DNA of 64,000 bases from Phenylobacterium sp. (GTDB lineage Bacteria > Pseudomonadota > Alphaproteobacteria > Caulobacterales > Caulobacteraceae): assembly GCF_025934275.1 (NCBI RefSeq), contig NZ_JAICYI010000005.1:17320-81319 (forward strand). Reading direction: 5' to 3'. This document shows, piece by piece, positions 44,619 to 51,847 of the stretch. The number at the start of each line of letters is the position of its first letter. The first letter of the stretch is position 1. The position numbers and the translations under genes were made by a program. The notes beneath the pieces are model-generated. The model made no database searches, was not told the DNA's origin, and saw only the letters and a list, made by a program, of their open reading frames with translations.

Positions 44619-47113
44619 ACGAGACCCGGACATCCGAGGCCGTTTCCGGCCGGCCCCTGCCGCGCTACCCCGCCGCGCTCAGGGTCCTGCACTGGGCGCT
44701 GGCGCTGGCGGTCTGTGTCCAGCTGGCGCTGATTCTCGTCCTGCACCAGCTGCGCTCGGTGGAGTTCGCCGCCGTCGTCCTGGCGCTGCACCGCAGCTGC
44801 GGCACGGCCGTCTGGCTGCTCGCGCTCATCCGCGTCGGGCTCGGCGTCGCGATCCATCCTCCCGCGGCCGACCGGCGGCTGCCCGGCTGGCAGAGGCTCG
44901 CCGCCCAGGCGACGCATGCAGGTCTCATCGCGCTCGTGCTGGCGCAGCCCGTGATCGGGGTGCTGCAGGCCTGGTCGCGCGGCGACGTCGTCCGCGCGCT
45001 CTGGCTCTTCGACCTGCCGCAGCTCCTGACCTTCACCGACCCGCAGGCGACGGCGCTGAAGCTCGCTCACCGCTGGACAGCCGACGTCCTGATCGGGTTG
45101 ATCGGGCTGCACGTCGCCGCGGTGGTCTTCAACCAGCTGGTCCGCAACATTCCGGTGATGCCGCGGATGATGGCTGCGGCGCGGACCGACCGGCTGACCC
45201 ATCGCATCCCGCTGGCGCTGCAGCTCGCCGCCGGCTGCGCGGGGCTGCTCGCGCTCAGCGCGGCCTCGGGGCTGTTCGCCGCGAGCCAGTACCGCGCCTT
45301 CGGCGACGCCCGCGACCGCTTCGACCAGACGGAGGTGGCGACGCTCGACGACATGCGCACGGCGCTGGCCGGAGTGGCGGGCCTGGACCTGCCGCAGGAC
45401 GCCGGCGAGCGGCCCGCCTTCGCGGCGCGCGCCGGCAAGGTGGCGGCCGACCTCGAGGACCTTTCCGGCCGCGCCACGGACCTCGAAGCGCGCCGCGATC
45501 TGCTGAAGGCCGAAGCCGGGCTCCGCGCCGCGGCGGCGGGCGCGCCGCCGCCGTCCGGCCTGGCGCGGGTCCAAGCGCTCGCGCAGGCGGCGGTCGACGC
45601 CCAGACCAACGCCGTCCTGCAGGGCCGGCTGGCGATGGCGGCGACCGCAGCCCGCGGGCACGACCTGATCGTGCTGGTGCTGGCGCCGGCGGTCCTGGCC
45701 GGCGCGGTGCTGAGCTTCCTGCTCTCGCGCAGCGTGCTCTCGGCGCTGAGCCGAGCCCGGCAGGCGATCCAGGCCATCGAGACCGGCGCCCGGCGCGAAA
45801 GCGTCGAGGTCGCCGGGTCGGGCGAGTTCGCCGAGCTGATGCGCGACGTGATGCGGCTGCGCGAGCGCGTCGAGGCCCGCGAGCGGGAGATCGCCGCCCG
45901 CCAGCTCGAGGCGCAGTCGCAGGTCGAGCACGAGCGGCTGGCGAAGGAGTCGGCGGAGGCCGCCAACCGCGCCAAGAGCGAGTTCCTGGCGATGATGAGT
46001 CACGAGATCCGCACACCGCTCAACGGCGTGCTCGGCATGGCGCAGGCGATGGCGGCCGACGAGCTTTCGGACGCGCAGCGCGCGAAGCTGGAGGTGATCG
46101 GCCAATCGGGCGAGGCGCTGCTCGCGATCCTCAACGACGTGCTCGATCTCTCGAAGATCGAGGCCGGCAAGCTGGAGCTGGAGGCGGTCGAGTTCGACCT
46201 GGAGGAGCTGGTCCGCAAGGCGCATGCGAGCTTCCTGGCGGTTGCCGACAAGAAGGGGCTGGAGCTCGGTCTGGCGCTCGGGCCCGGCATCGGCGGCATC
46301 TACCGCGGCGATCCCATGCGCGTGCGCCAGGTGCTCTCGAACCTGTTATCCAACGCGCTGAAGTTCACCGTGCAGGGCGAGGTCCGGATCACCGCGGAGC
46401 GGACCGGCGCGCAGGTCAGGCTGAGCGTCAGCGACACCGGCATCGGCGTTCCCGCCGACCGCATCGAGCACCTGTTCGACAAGTTCGTGCAGGCCGATTC
46501 CTCGACGACGCGCACGTTCGGCGGCACCGGTCTGGGCCTGGCGATCTGTCGCGAGCTCTGCGAGGCGATGGGCGGCCGGATCACGGTGGCGAGCAAGCCC
46601 GGCCAGGGCAGCCGCTTCACCGCCGAGGTCCCGCTCGAGCGGATCGGCGATGCGCCCGCCGCCGTTGCGCAGGAGGCCGCGCCCGAGCCGCTCGGCGGCG
46701 CTGCGCTGCGCATCCTCGCCGCCGAGGACAATGCGGTGAACCAGCTCGTGCTGAATACCCTGCTCGGCCAGGCGGGGATCGAGCCGAGGATCGTGGACAA
46801 CGGCGCCGAGGCGCTCGCCGCCTGGGAGGCGGAGGCGTGGGACGTGATCCTGATGGACGTCCAGATGCCGGTGATGGACGGGCCGACGGCGACCGGAGAA
46901 ATCCGCCGGCGCGAGCGGGAGACGGGACGGGCGCGGACGCCGATCATCGCGCTGACCGCCAACGCCATGACCCACCAGCTGGAGAGCTATCGGGCGGCCG
47001 GCATGGAATCCGCCGTCGCCAAGCCGATCCGGGTGGAGGAGCTGTTCGCCGCGATCGCCCAGGCGACCGATCCAGGCGCGCGCGCGCCTGCCGTGGTCGA
47101 AGCCGCGGTCTGA
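44615..47113 (+). CDS. Hybrid histidine kinase with N-terminal cytochrome b561 domain
   Basis: 832 residues, GTG start overlapping the cupredoxin stop. Residues 20-185 form a four-helix cytochrome b561-like domain with histidines at 26 (RVLHW), 59 (LHRSCG), 101 (QATHAG), 152 (LAHRW) and 166 (GLHVAA) as candidate haem ligands. A further membrane pair (~198-223 and ~349-372) encloses a ~125-residue helical periplasmic sensor. Then HAMP-like helix and coiled coil (~373-450), HisKA with His463 (MSHEIRTPLN), HATPase (N580, DTGIG, GGTGLGL) and a C-terminal receiver with Asp748 (LMDVQMPVMDG). It should couple electron input or redox state to phosphorelay. No HPt or output regulator is adjacent. Confidence 0.9.
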   Translation: MNETRTSEAVSGRPLPRYPAALRVLHWALALAVCVQLALILVLHQLRSVEFAAVVLALHRSCGTAVWLLALIRVGLGVAIHPPAADRRLPGWQRLAAQATHAGLIALVLAQPVIGVLQAWSRGDVVRALWLFDLPQLLTFTDPQATALKLAHRWTADVLIGLIGLHVAAVVFNQLVRNIPVMPRMMAAARTDRLTHRIPLALQLAAGCAGLLALSAASGLFAASQYRAFGDARDRFDQTEVATLDDMRTALAGVAGLDLPQDAGERPAFAARAGKVAADLEDLSGRATDLEARRDLLKAEAGLRAAAAGAPPPSGLARVQALAQAAVDAQTNAVLQGRLAMAATAARGHDLIVLVLAPAVLAGAVLSFLLSRSVLSALSRARQAIQAIETGARRESVEVAGSGEFAELMRDVMRLRERVEAREREIAARQLEAQSQVEHERLAKESAEAANRAKSEFLAMMSHEIRTPLNGVLGMAQAMAADELSDAQRAKLEVIGQSGEALLAILNDVLDLSKIEAGKLELEAVEFDLEELVRKAHASFLAVADKKGLELGLALGPGIGGIYRGDPMRVRQVLSNLLSNALKFTVQGEVRITAERTGAQVRLSVSDTGIGVPADRIEHLFDKFVQADSSTTRTFGGTGLGLAICRELCEAMGGRITVASKPGQGSRFTAEVPLERIGDAPAAVAQEAAPEPLGGAALRILAAEDNAVNQLVLNTLLGQAGIEPRIVDNGAEALAAWEAEAWDVILMDVQMPVMDGPTATGEIRRRERETGRARTPIIALTANAMTHQLESYRAAGMESAVAKPIRVEELFAAIAQATDPGARAPAVVEAAV

Positions 47114-47176
47114 GCCGCCCCGGTCGGTGTCCGAAAACCGCCAGCGCGTCGCGGCGGTCCGGGCTATATCGACGGC

Positions 47177-47713
47177 ATGATCCATTACGGCATCTTCGAG
47201 ACCGCGATCGGCTGGGCCGGGCTCGCCTGGGGCGAGGCCGGGCTTGTGGCCGTGCACCTGCCGGAGCGCGAGCCGCAGACCGCGCGCCGCGGTCTCGCCC
47301 ACCGCTTCCCGGACGCCGCCGAGACGGGGGCCCCGCCCGAGGTAAGCGCCGTGATGGCGGCCATCGCCCGCCAGCTGGCCGGCGAGCCGACCGACCTGAC
47401 CGGCGTCGCCCTCGACCTCTCCCGCACGCCGGAGTTCCACGCCCGCGTCTACGCGCTCGCCCGCGCCATTCCGCCCGGCGAAACCCTGACCTACGGCGAG
47501 ATCGCCGAGCGGCTCGGCGACAAGCTCCTGGCGCGCGACGTCGGCCAGGCGCTGGGCAAGAATCCGTGGCCGATCGTCGTGCCCTGCCACCGGGTGACCG
47601 CCGCGGGCGGCAAGCCGGGCGGGTTTTCGGCGCGCGGAGGCGTGACGACGAAGCTGAAGCTGCTGGCGATCGAAGGCGCGAAGGCGGCCGCTCAAGGCCA
47701 GCTGTTCGCCTAG
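47177..47713 (+). CDS. ogt: Methylated-DNA-[protein]-cysteine S-methyltransferase
   Basis: 178 residues. The suicidal active-site motif PCHRV lies in IVVPCHRVTAAGGKPGGFSARGG, and the helix-turn-helix region in ETLTYGEIAERLGDKLLARDVGQALGKNPWP is standard. It removes alkyl groups from O6-alkylguanine. The N-terminal domain is small, fitting Ogt rather than Ada. 63 bases after the kinase gene and probably independent of it. Its stop is followed in the same frame by a DUF805 remnant. Confidence 0.93.
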   Translation: MIHYGIFETAIGWAGLAWGEAGLVAVHLPEREPQTARRGLAHRFPDAAETGAPPEVSAVMAAIARQLAGEPTDLTGVALDLSRTPEFHARVYALARAIPPGETLTYGEIAERLGDKLLARDVGQALGKNPWPIVVPCHRVTAAGGKPGGFSARGGVTTKLKLLAIEGAKAAAQGQLFA

Positions 47714-47991
47714 GTCCATGCGATCCTGGGGGTCCTACTGGGAGATCTCGGATCCATCATCGCTGATCTCGGACTCGCAGTGGCGTTCCTCGGCAGCGCC
47801 ATTCCAAGCCTTGCGGTGCAGTTCCGGCGTTTGCACGACATCGATCGAAGCGCGTGGTGGGTGCTGCTCAACCTCATCCCCCTGCTAGGCGCTCTGGTTC
47901 TGTTTGTCTTTCACCTATTGCCCGGCACGCCGGGACCGAACCGGTTCGTCCGCCGCCGGGCGAGACCGGGGCTTCCGAGGTGTTCGCCTGA
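47714..47991 (+). pseudogene. 5'-truncated, frameshifted DUF805 membrane-protein gene
   Basis: Reading on in the ogt frame gives AVAFLGSAIPSLAVQFRRLHDIDRSAWWVLLNLIPLLGALVLFVF...PGTPGPNRF, the C-terminal half of a DUF805 protein (RRLHD...SxWW...PGPNR are hallmarks). The N-terminal half with its first membrane helices is missing. After GPNRF a shift of one base restores a plausible end, PPPGETGASEVFA, with a TGA at 47989-47991, so a single-base deletion near 47947 is likely. The earliest start would be a GTG at 47780. Confidence 0.65.
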
Positions 47992-48055
47992 TCGGCCCCA
48001 GGGATTGCGGCGCTGCCCAGGTGACTCCGCGCGAGAGCCTCGGTAACACCGACCC

Positions 48056-48934
48056 ATGTCGATCGGGGTGTTCGATTCCGGGGTGGGGGGGCTTTCGGTC
48101 CACCACAAGCTCGTGGAGCGCTTTCCGAAGGCCGATTTCGTCTACCTCGCCGACCAGGCCAACACCCCCTATGGCGGCCGGCCGGGCGAGGAGATCGTCG
48201 AGTTGACCAAGGCCGGCTGCGAGCGGCTGTTCGCGGAGGGCTGCTCGCTGGTGGTGCTGGCCTGCAATACGGCCGCCTCAGTCGCGCTCCGCCGCCTGCA
48301 GCAGACCTGGCTGCCGGGCTACCGCCGCCGGCTGGGCCGGCCGGTGAACGTGCTGGGCATCGTCGTGCCGACCATCGAGGCGGCGACCGGTCTGCCCTGG
48401 GCGCACGAGGCCGAGCGGCTGGACGACAAGGTGGAGAAGGTCGACGTCGTCGGCGTATTCTCGACGCCCGCCACCGCCGCCAGCCGGGTCTACGAGATCG
48501 AGGTCGACAAGCGGCGGCAGGACGTGGCGGTGTTCTCCGAGCCCTGCCCGGACCTCGCGCGGATGATCGAGACCAACGCCCCGCGCGAGGCGCTGGCCGC
48601 AGCTGTGGCCGGCCACGTGGCGGCGCTCAAGAAGCGGATCGGTCGCAATCCTGACCGGGCCATCCTGGGCTGCACCCACTACGAGATCGTAGCCGACCTG
48701 TTCGGCCAGGCGCTGCCGCCGGGCACGCCGGTGATCCACCAGCCGGAAGCCACCGCCGAGGCGCTGGCGCGCTACCTGGCGCAGCATCCGGAATACGATC
48801 CGGGCGATGGCGGCAGCCGCCGCTTCCTGACCACCGGAACGCCCGGGCCGCAGAACGGCCTGGTCGAGACCTTCTGGGGCGCGCCCTTGCTGTTCGAGGC
48901 GGCGCAGCCGGTCGCGGCCGTCCAGAAAATCTGA
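48056..48934 (+). CDS. murI: Glutamate racemase
   Basis: 292 residues. Interconverts L- and D-glutamate for peptidoglycan. FDSGVGGLSV with the conserved Asp at the N-terminus, catalytic cysteines in VVLACNTAASVALR and AILGCTHYE, and PYGGRPGEEIVELT are all diagnostic. Slightly longer than E. coli-independent homologues of ~270 residues, through inserts around residue 95-125. No overlap with neighbours; the ATG at 48056 gives the canonical MSIGVFDSG. Confidence 0.95.
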   Translation: MSIGVFDSGVGGLSVHHKLVERFPKADFVYLADQANTPYGGRPGEEIVELTKAGCERLFAEGCSLVVLACNTAASVALRRLQQTWLPGYRRRLGRPVNVLGIVVPTIEAATGLPWAHEAERLDDKVEKVDVVGVFSTPATAASRVYEIEVDKRRQDVAVFSEPCPDLARMIETNAPREALAAAVAGHVAALKKRIGRNPDRAILGCTHYEIVADLFGQALPPGTPVIHQPEATAEALARYLAQHPEYDPGDGGSRRFLTTGTPGPQNGLVETFWGAPLLFEAAQPVAAVQKI

Positions 48935-49012
48935 TTGGCCGCCGCCCGCTCCGGGGGCGTAAGGGCCTGACGCCGAACGCTGTTCGGCCCGCCACAGATC
49001 AAGGAATCGCCC

Positions 49013-49588
49013 ATGCTCGTCCGCCTCACCCTCGCCGCCGCGGCGCTCGCGCTCGCCGGCGCCGCGTCCGCCCAGATGCCGCAAGGCCAGCGCCTGACCG
49101 GCACGGTCAAGGCGGCCGACGCCAGCCATGTGGTGATCACCGCCGCCTCCGGCGACGTGGACCTCGCCATCACCCCGCAGACCCGCATCCTGGTGCAGCA
49201 GAAGGCCTCGGCCGCCGACATCAAGCCGGGCGCCTACCTCGGCACCGCCAACGTCACCGACGCGACCGGCAACGGCCAGGCCGCCGAGGTGCACATGATG
49301 GACAACGGTCCGAACGTCCATTCGGTGATGGACGCCGATAAGCACCTGGTGATGACCAACGGCCACGTGAAGTCGGTTTCGGCCACCCCGAAGGGCGAGG
49401 ACCTCGAGGTCGACTACGGCGCGTCCGCCCCGCAGCACGTGGTGGTGCCGGCCGGCACGCCGGTGACCCGGCTGGCGCCGGGCGACATCGCCGCGGTGAA
49501 GACCGGCGAGACGGTGCAGGCGCTCGCCGTGCCCGGCGCGGGCGGCAAGCTGTCGGCCGCGTTCATCGCCGTGGCCGCGCCGAAGTAG
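49013..49588 (+). CDS. Secreted protein of unknown function
   Basis: 191 residues. A signal peptide (MLVRLTLAAAALALAGAASA) is followed by two ~60-residue beta-rich repeats: RLTGTVKAADASHVVITAASGDVDLAITPQTRILVQQKASAADIKPG and the later AVKTGETVQALAVPG with GTPVTRLAPGD. The pattern recalls DUF5666/OB-like periplasmic proteins, where TPQT and PG turns recur; this is only a resemblance. Nine bases before the next secreted-protein gene, so probably one operon. Confidence 0.75.
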   Translation: MLVRLTLAAAALALAGAASAQMPQGQRLTGTVKAADASHVVITAASGDVDLAITPQTRILVQQKASAADIKPGAYLGTANVTDATGNGQAAEVHMMDNGPNVHSVMDADKHLVMTNGHVKSVSATPKGEDLEVDYGASAPQHVVVPAGTPVTRLAPGDIAAVKTGETVQALAVPGAGGKLSAAFIAVAAPK

Positions 49589-49597
49589 GCGTCTCGA

Positions 49598-50122
49598 ATG
49601 AGGGGGATCTGGGCGGCGGCCGCGCTTGCGGTCCTCTGGACAGGGGCTGCGCGGGCCGAGGTCACCGACAGGTCGGCGGCGGGCTTCGAGGTGGTGGAGA
49701 GCGCAACCATCGCCGCGCCCGCCGGCAAGGTCTGGTCGGCGCTGATGCGGCCTTCAGCGTGGTGGGACAGCCGCCACACCTTCACCGGCGCGGCCAAGAA
49801 CCTCTACATCGACCCGGCGGGCTGCTTCTGCGAGCAACTGCCGCATGGCGCGGTGCGCCACATGACGATCAGCTATGCCGACGGGCGCTCGCTGCTCAGG
49901 CTCTCCGGCGCGCTTGGACCGCTGCAGGCGACCGGCGCGGCCGGCAGCCTCACCTTCGCCCTGAAGCCGGACGGATCGGCGACGAACCTCACCCTGACCT
50001 ACGACGTCGGCGGCTATGCCAAGGGCGGTCTCGCCGAGACCTACGCCGCGCCGGTGGACATGGTCATGGGCCAGCAGCTCGCGCGGCTGAAGAAATACCT
50101 GGAGACCGGCAAGCCCGAGTAG
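49598..50122 (+). CDS. Secreted SRPBCC (START-like) protein
   Basis: 174 residues with a signal peptide (MRGIWAAAALAVLWTGAARA). The mature part fits the polyketide-cyclase/SRPBCC fold: VVESATIAAPAGKVWSALMRPSAWWDSRHTF opens it, GCFCEQLPHGAVRHM lies centrally and VDMVMGQQLARLKKYLETGKP is the long C-terminal helix. These proteins bind hydrophobic ligands; the export signal makes a periplasmic ligand carrier or chaperone likely. Ligand unknown. Confidence 0.82.
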   Translation: MRGIWAAAALAVLWTGAARAEVTDRSAAGFEVVESATIAAPAGKVWSALMRPSAWWDSRHTFTGAAKNLYIDPAGCFCEQLPHGAVRHMTISYADGRSLLRLSGALGPLQATGAAGSLTFALKPDGSATNLTLTYDVGGYAKGGLAETYAAPVDMVMGQQLARLKKYLETGKPE

Positions 50123-50186
50123 TCCATCCGGCACGGCCGGGTCTATGGCGTATGGCGAACGGATAGACCTGCTCTATATATGAGTC

Positions 50187-51080
50187 ATGCTGCCGACCCT
50201 TCGCCAACTCCAGTACCTCAAGCTGCTCGTCGAGCACGGCAGCTTCGGCCGCGCCGCCGAGGCCGCCCACGTCACCCAGCCGACGCTCTCGGCCGGCATC
50301 CAGGAGCTGGAGCGGTGCCTGGGCGCGCCGGTCGCGGAGCGGGCGCGGAGCGGGGTGATCCTGACGCCGGTCGGCGAGGAGGCGCTCCGGCGCGCGCGGA
50401 TCATCCTCAACGAGGCCGAGGAACTGGTGGAGAGCGCCAAGAACGCGAGCCAGCCGCTGACCGGCCGCTTCCGGCTGGGCGTCATCCCGACCATCGCCCC
50501 GTTCCTGCTTCCGCGCGCGCTTCCCCTGCTCCGCGACCGGTTCCCGAAGCTGCGTCTCTTCCTGCGCGAGGACCTGACCCACCGGCTGGTCGCGGCGCTC
50601 AGGGCGGGCCAGCTCGACGCGGCGCTGATCGCGCTGCCCTACGACCTGGCCGGGCTGCACTACGCGCACGTGGCCGACGACGAGTTGCTGGCCGCCATGC
50701 CGGCCAACCATCCGCTCGCCGGACAGCGGCAGACCGAGCCCGAGGCGCTGGAGCGCGAGGGGCTGATCCTGCTGGAGGACGGCCACTGCCTGCGCGAGCA
50801 TGCGCTGGCCGCCTGCGGGCTGAAGCCGCCGAAGGCCGCGGCCGGCGAGGAGGTGTTCGCCGCCACCTCGCTGCCGACGCTGGTGCAGATGGTGGGCTCG
50901 GGCCTTGGCGTCACCTTCCTGCCGGCGATGGCGGTTGAGGCGGGGCTCACCGACGGGGCCCCCGTGGCCGTGCGCCCGATCAGGGCCGACCATCCGAGCC
51001 GCGAAATCGTGGTCGTCTGGCGCGCTGGCTCCAGCCGCGGCGCCGAGGGCCGGCTGCTGGCCGAGACGCTGCGCAGCTGA
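50187..51080 (+). CDS. oxyR: Peroxide-sensing LysR regulator OxyR
   Basis: 297 residues. LysR helix-turn-helix at 1-62 (LRQLQYLKLLVEHGSFGRAAEAAHVTQPTLSAGIQELE). The redox pair is intact: Cys201 and Cys210 in DGHCLREHALAAC, with the same nine-residue spacing as the E. coli Cys199/Cys208. LPTLVQMVGSGLGVTFLPAMA is typical of OxyR. Activates peroxide defence when the disulfide forms. No katG or ahpC is adjacent, so its targets lie elsewhere. Confidence 0.92.
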   Translation: MLPTLRQLQYLKLLVEHGSFGRAAEAAHVTQPTLSAGIQELERCLGAPVAERARSGVILTPVGEEALRRARIILNEAEELVESAKNASQPLTGRFRLGVIPTIAPFLLPRALPLLRDRFPKLRLFLREDLTHRLVAALRAGQLDAALIALPYDLAGLHYAHVADDELLAAMPANHPLAGQRQTEPEALEREGLILLEDGHCLREHALAACGLKPPKAAAGEEVFAATSLPTLVQMVGSGLGVTFLPAMAVEAGLTDGAPVAVRPIRADHPSREIVVVWRAGSSRGAEGRLLAETLRS

Positions 51081-51124
51081 AATCAGACATATCGAGAGGG
51101 CTTGCAGTCCGACACGGTTCAGAT

Positions 51125-51143
51125 ATATCGACGATATCGATAT
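51125..51143. promoter_or_regulatory. Overlapping palindromes ahead of the PadR gene
   Basis: ATATCG (51125-51130) and CGATAT (51132-51137) form a perfect dyad around one base, directly followed by ATCGATAT so that further CGATATCG pairing is possible. A single ATATCGA half-site occurs at 51089-51095. The cluster is 21-40 bases upstream of the PadR ATG, fitting an autorepression operator. Confidence 0.6.
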
Positions 51144-51163
51144 GTTTCGATAGGAGCGAAAAC

Positions 51164-51715
51164 ATGTGGCGGGATCGGTACGCCGGACATTATGAAGAGC
51201 GCATGCGCCATGGATGGGAACGTTACGCGGCCCGGGGGCGGATGCGCGGCAGACGGCTTGGCCGGCTCCTGGAGCACGGCGACCTGCGGTTCGTGGCGCT
51301 GGCGCTGATCGCCGAGCAGCCGCGGCACGGCTACGAGCTGATCAAGGAGCTGGAGGAGCGCACGGGCGGCGCCTATCGGCCGAGCGCGGGCGTCATCTAT
51401 CCGACCCTGGCGATGCTCGAGGACGAGGGGCTGGTGCGCCAGGCGGGCGGCGAGGTCGGCCGCAAGCTCTACGAGCCCACCGAGGAGGGAAAGAAGGCGC
51501 TGGAGGCGGCCCGCGGCCACGTGGACGCGATCTTCGCCCGCATGGCCGAGGTGGCGGAGAGCTCGGAGTCGAGCCGCCCGCGGATCGCGCGCGCCATGAC
51601 CAACCTCGGGATGGCCCTGCAGCAGCGGCTCTCCCGGCGACCGATCACCGCCGAGGAGATCGACCGCATCGTCAACATCCTCGACGACACCGCCTCGGCG
51701 ATCGAGAAGAGCTGA
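51164..51715 (+). CDS. PadR-family transcriptional regulator
   Basis: 183 residues. A basic, Arg/Tyr/His-rich N-terminus (~1-38) is followed by the PadR winged helix: LRFVALALIAEQPRHGYELIKELEERTGGAYRPSAGVIYPTLAMLEDEGLVRQ, then GRKLYEPTEEGKKALE. The C-terminal helix ~105-180 gives dimerisation. The His-rich lead resembles the metal-responsive YqjI branch of PadR. It lies behind oxyR in the same direction and likely represses itself through the nearby palindromes. Effector unknown. Confidence 0.9.
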   Translation: MWRDRYAGHYEERMRHGWERYAARGRMRGRRLGRLLEHGDLRFVALALIAEQPRHGYELIKELEERTGGAYRPSAGVIYPTLAMLEDEGLVRQAGGEVGRKLYEPTEEGKKALEAARGHVDAIFARMAEVAESSESSRPRIARAMTNLGMALQQRLSRRPITAEEIDRIVNILDDTASAIEKS

Positions 51716-51727
51716 AGGTCCTTCGGT

Positions 51728-51802
51728 CCTCCCCCGGGCGGGGAGGCGGCCCAGAGGACCGGAGGGGGTTTCAGCCGCGGCTTTTTGAGCGGAAACCCCC
51801 TC
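51728..51802. repeat. Two perfect hairpins after the PadR gene
   Basis: CCTCCCC (51728-51734) pairs with GGGGAGG (51740-51746), and GAGGGGGTTTC (51762-51772) pairs exactly with GAAACCCCCTC (51792-51802). A run of five T lies in the loop of the second. Located between the PadR stop and the converging peptidase stop; probable transcript end and dispersed repeat copy. Confidence 0.6.
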
Positions 51803-51847
51803 AGTCGATCCGCGACAGCTCCCCCTGACGGAGGAGCAGCTCACGGC

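Noticed and set aside
44561..46225. A 554-codon antisense frame over the b561 kinase gene
   Set aside because: The sense frame has complete kinase domains and overlaps its neighbour; the antisense frame is Arg/Gln/Gly-rich.
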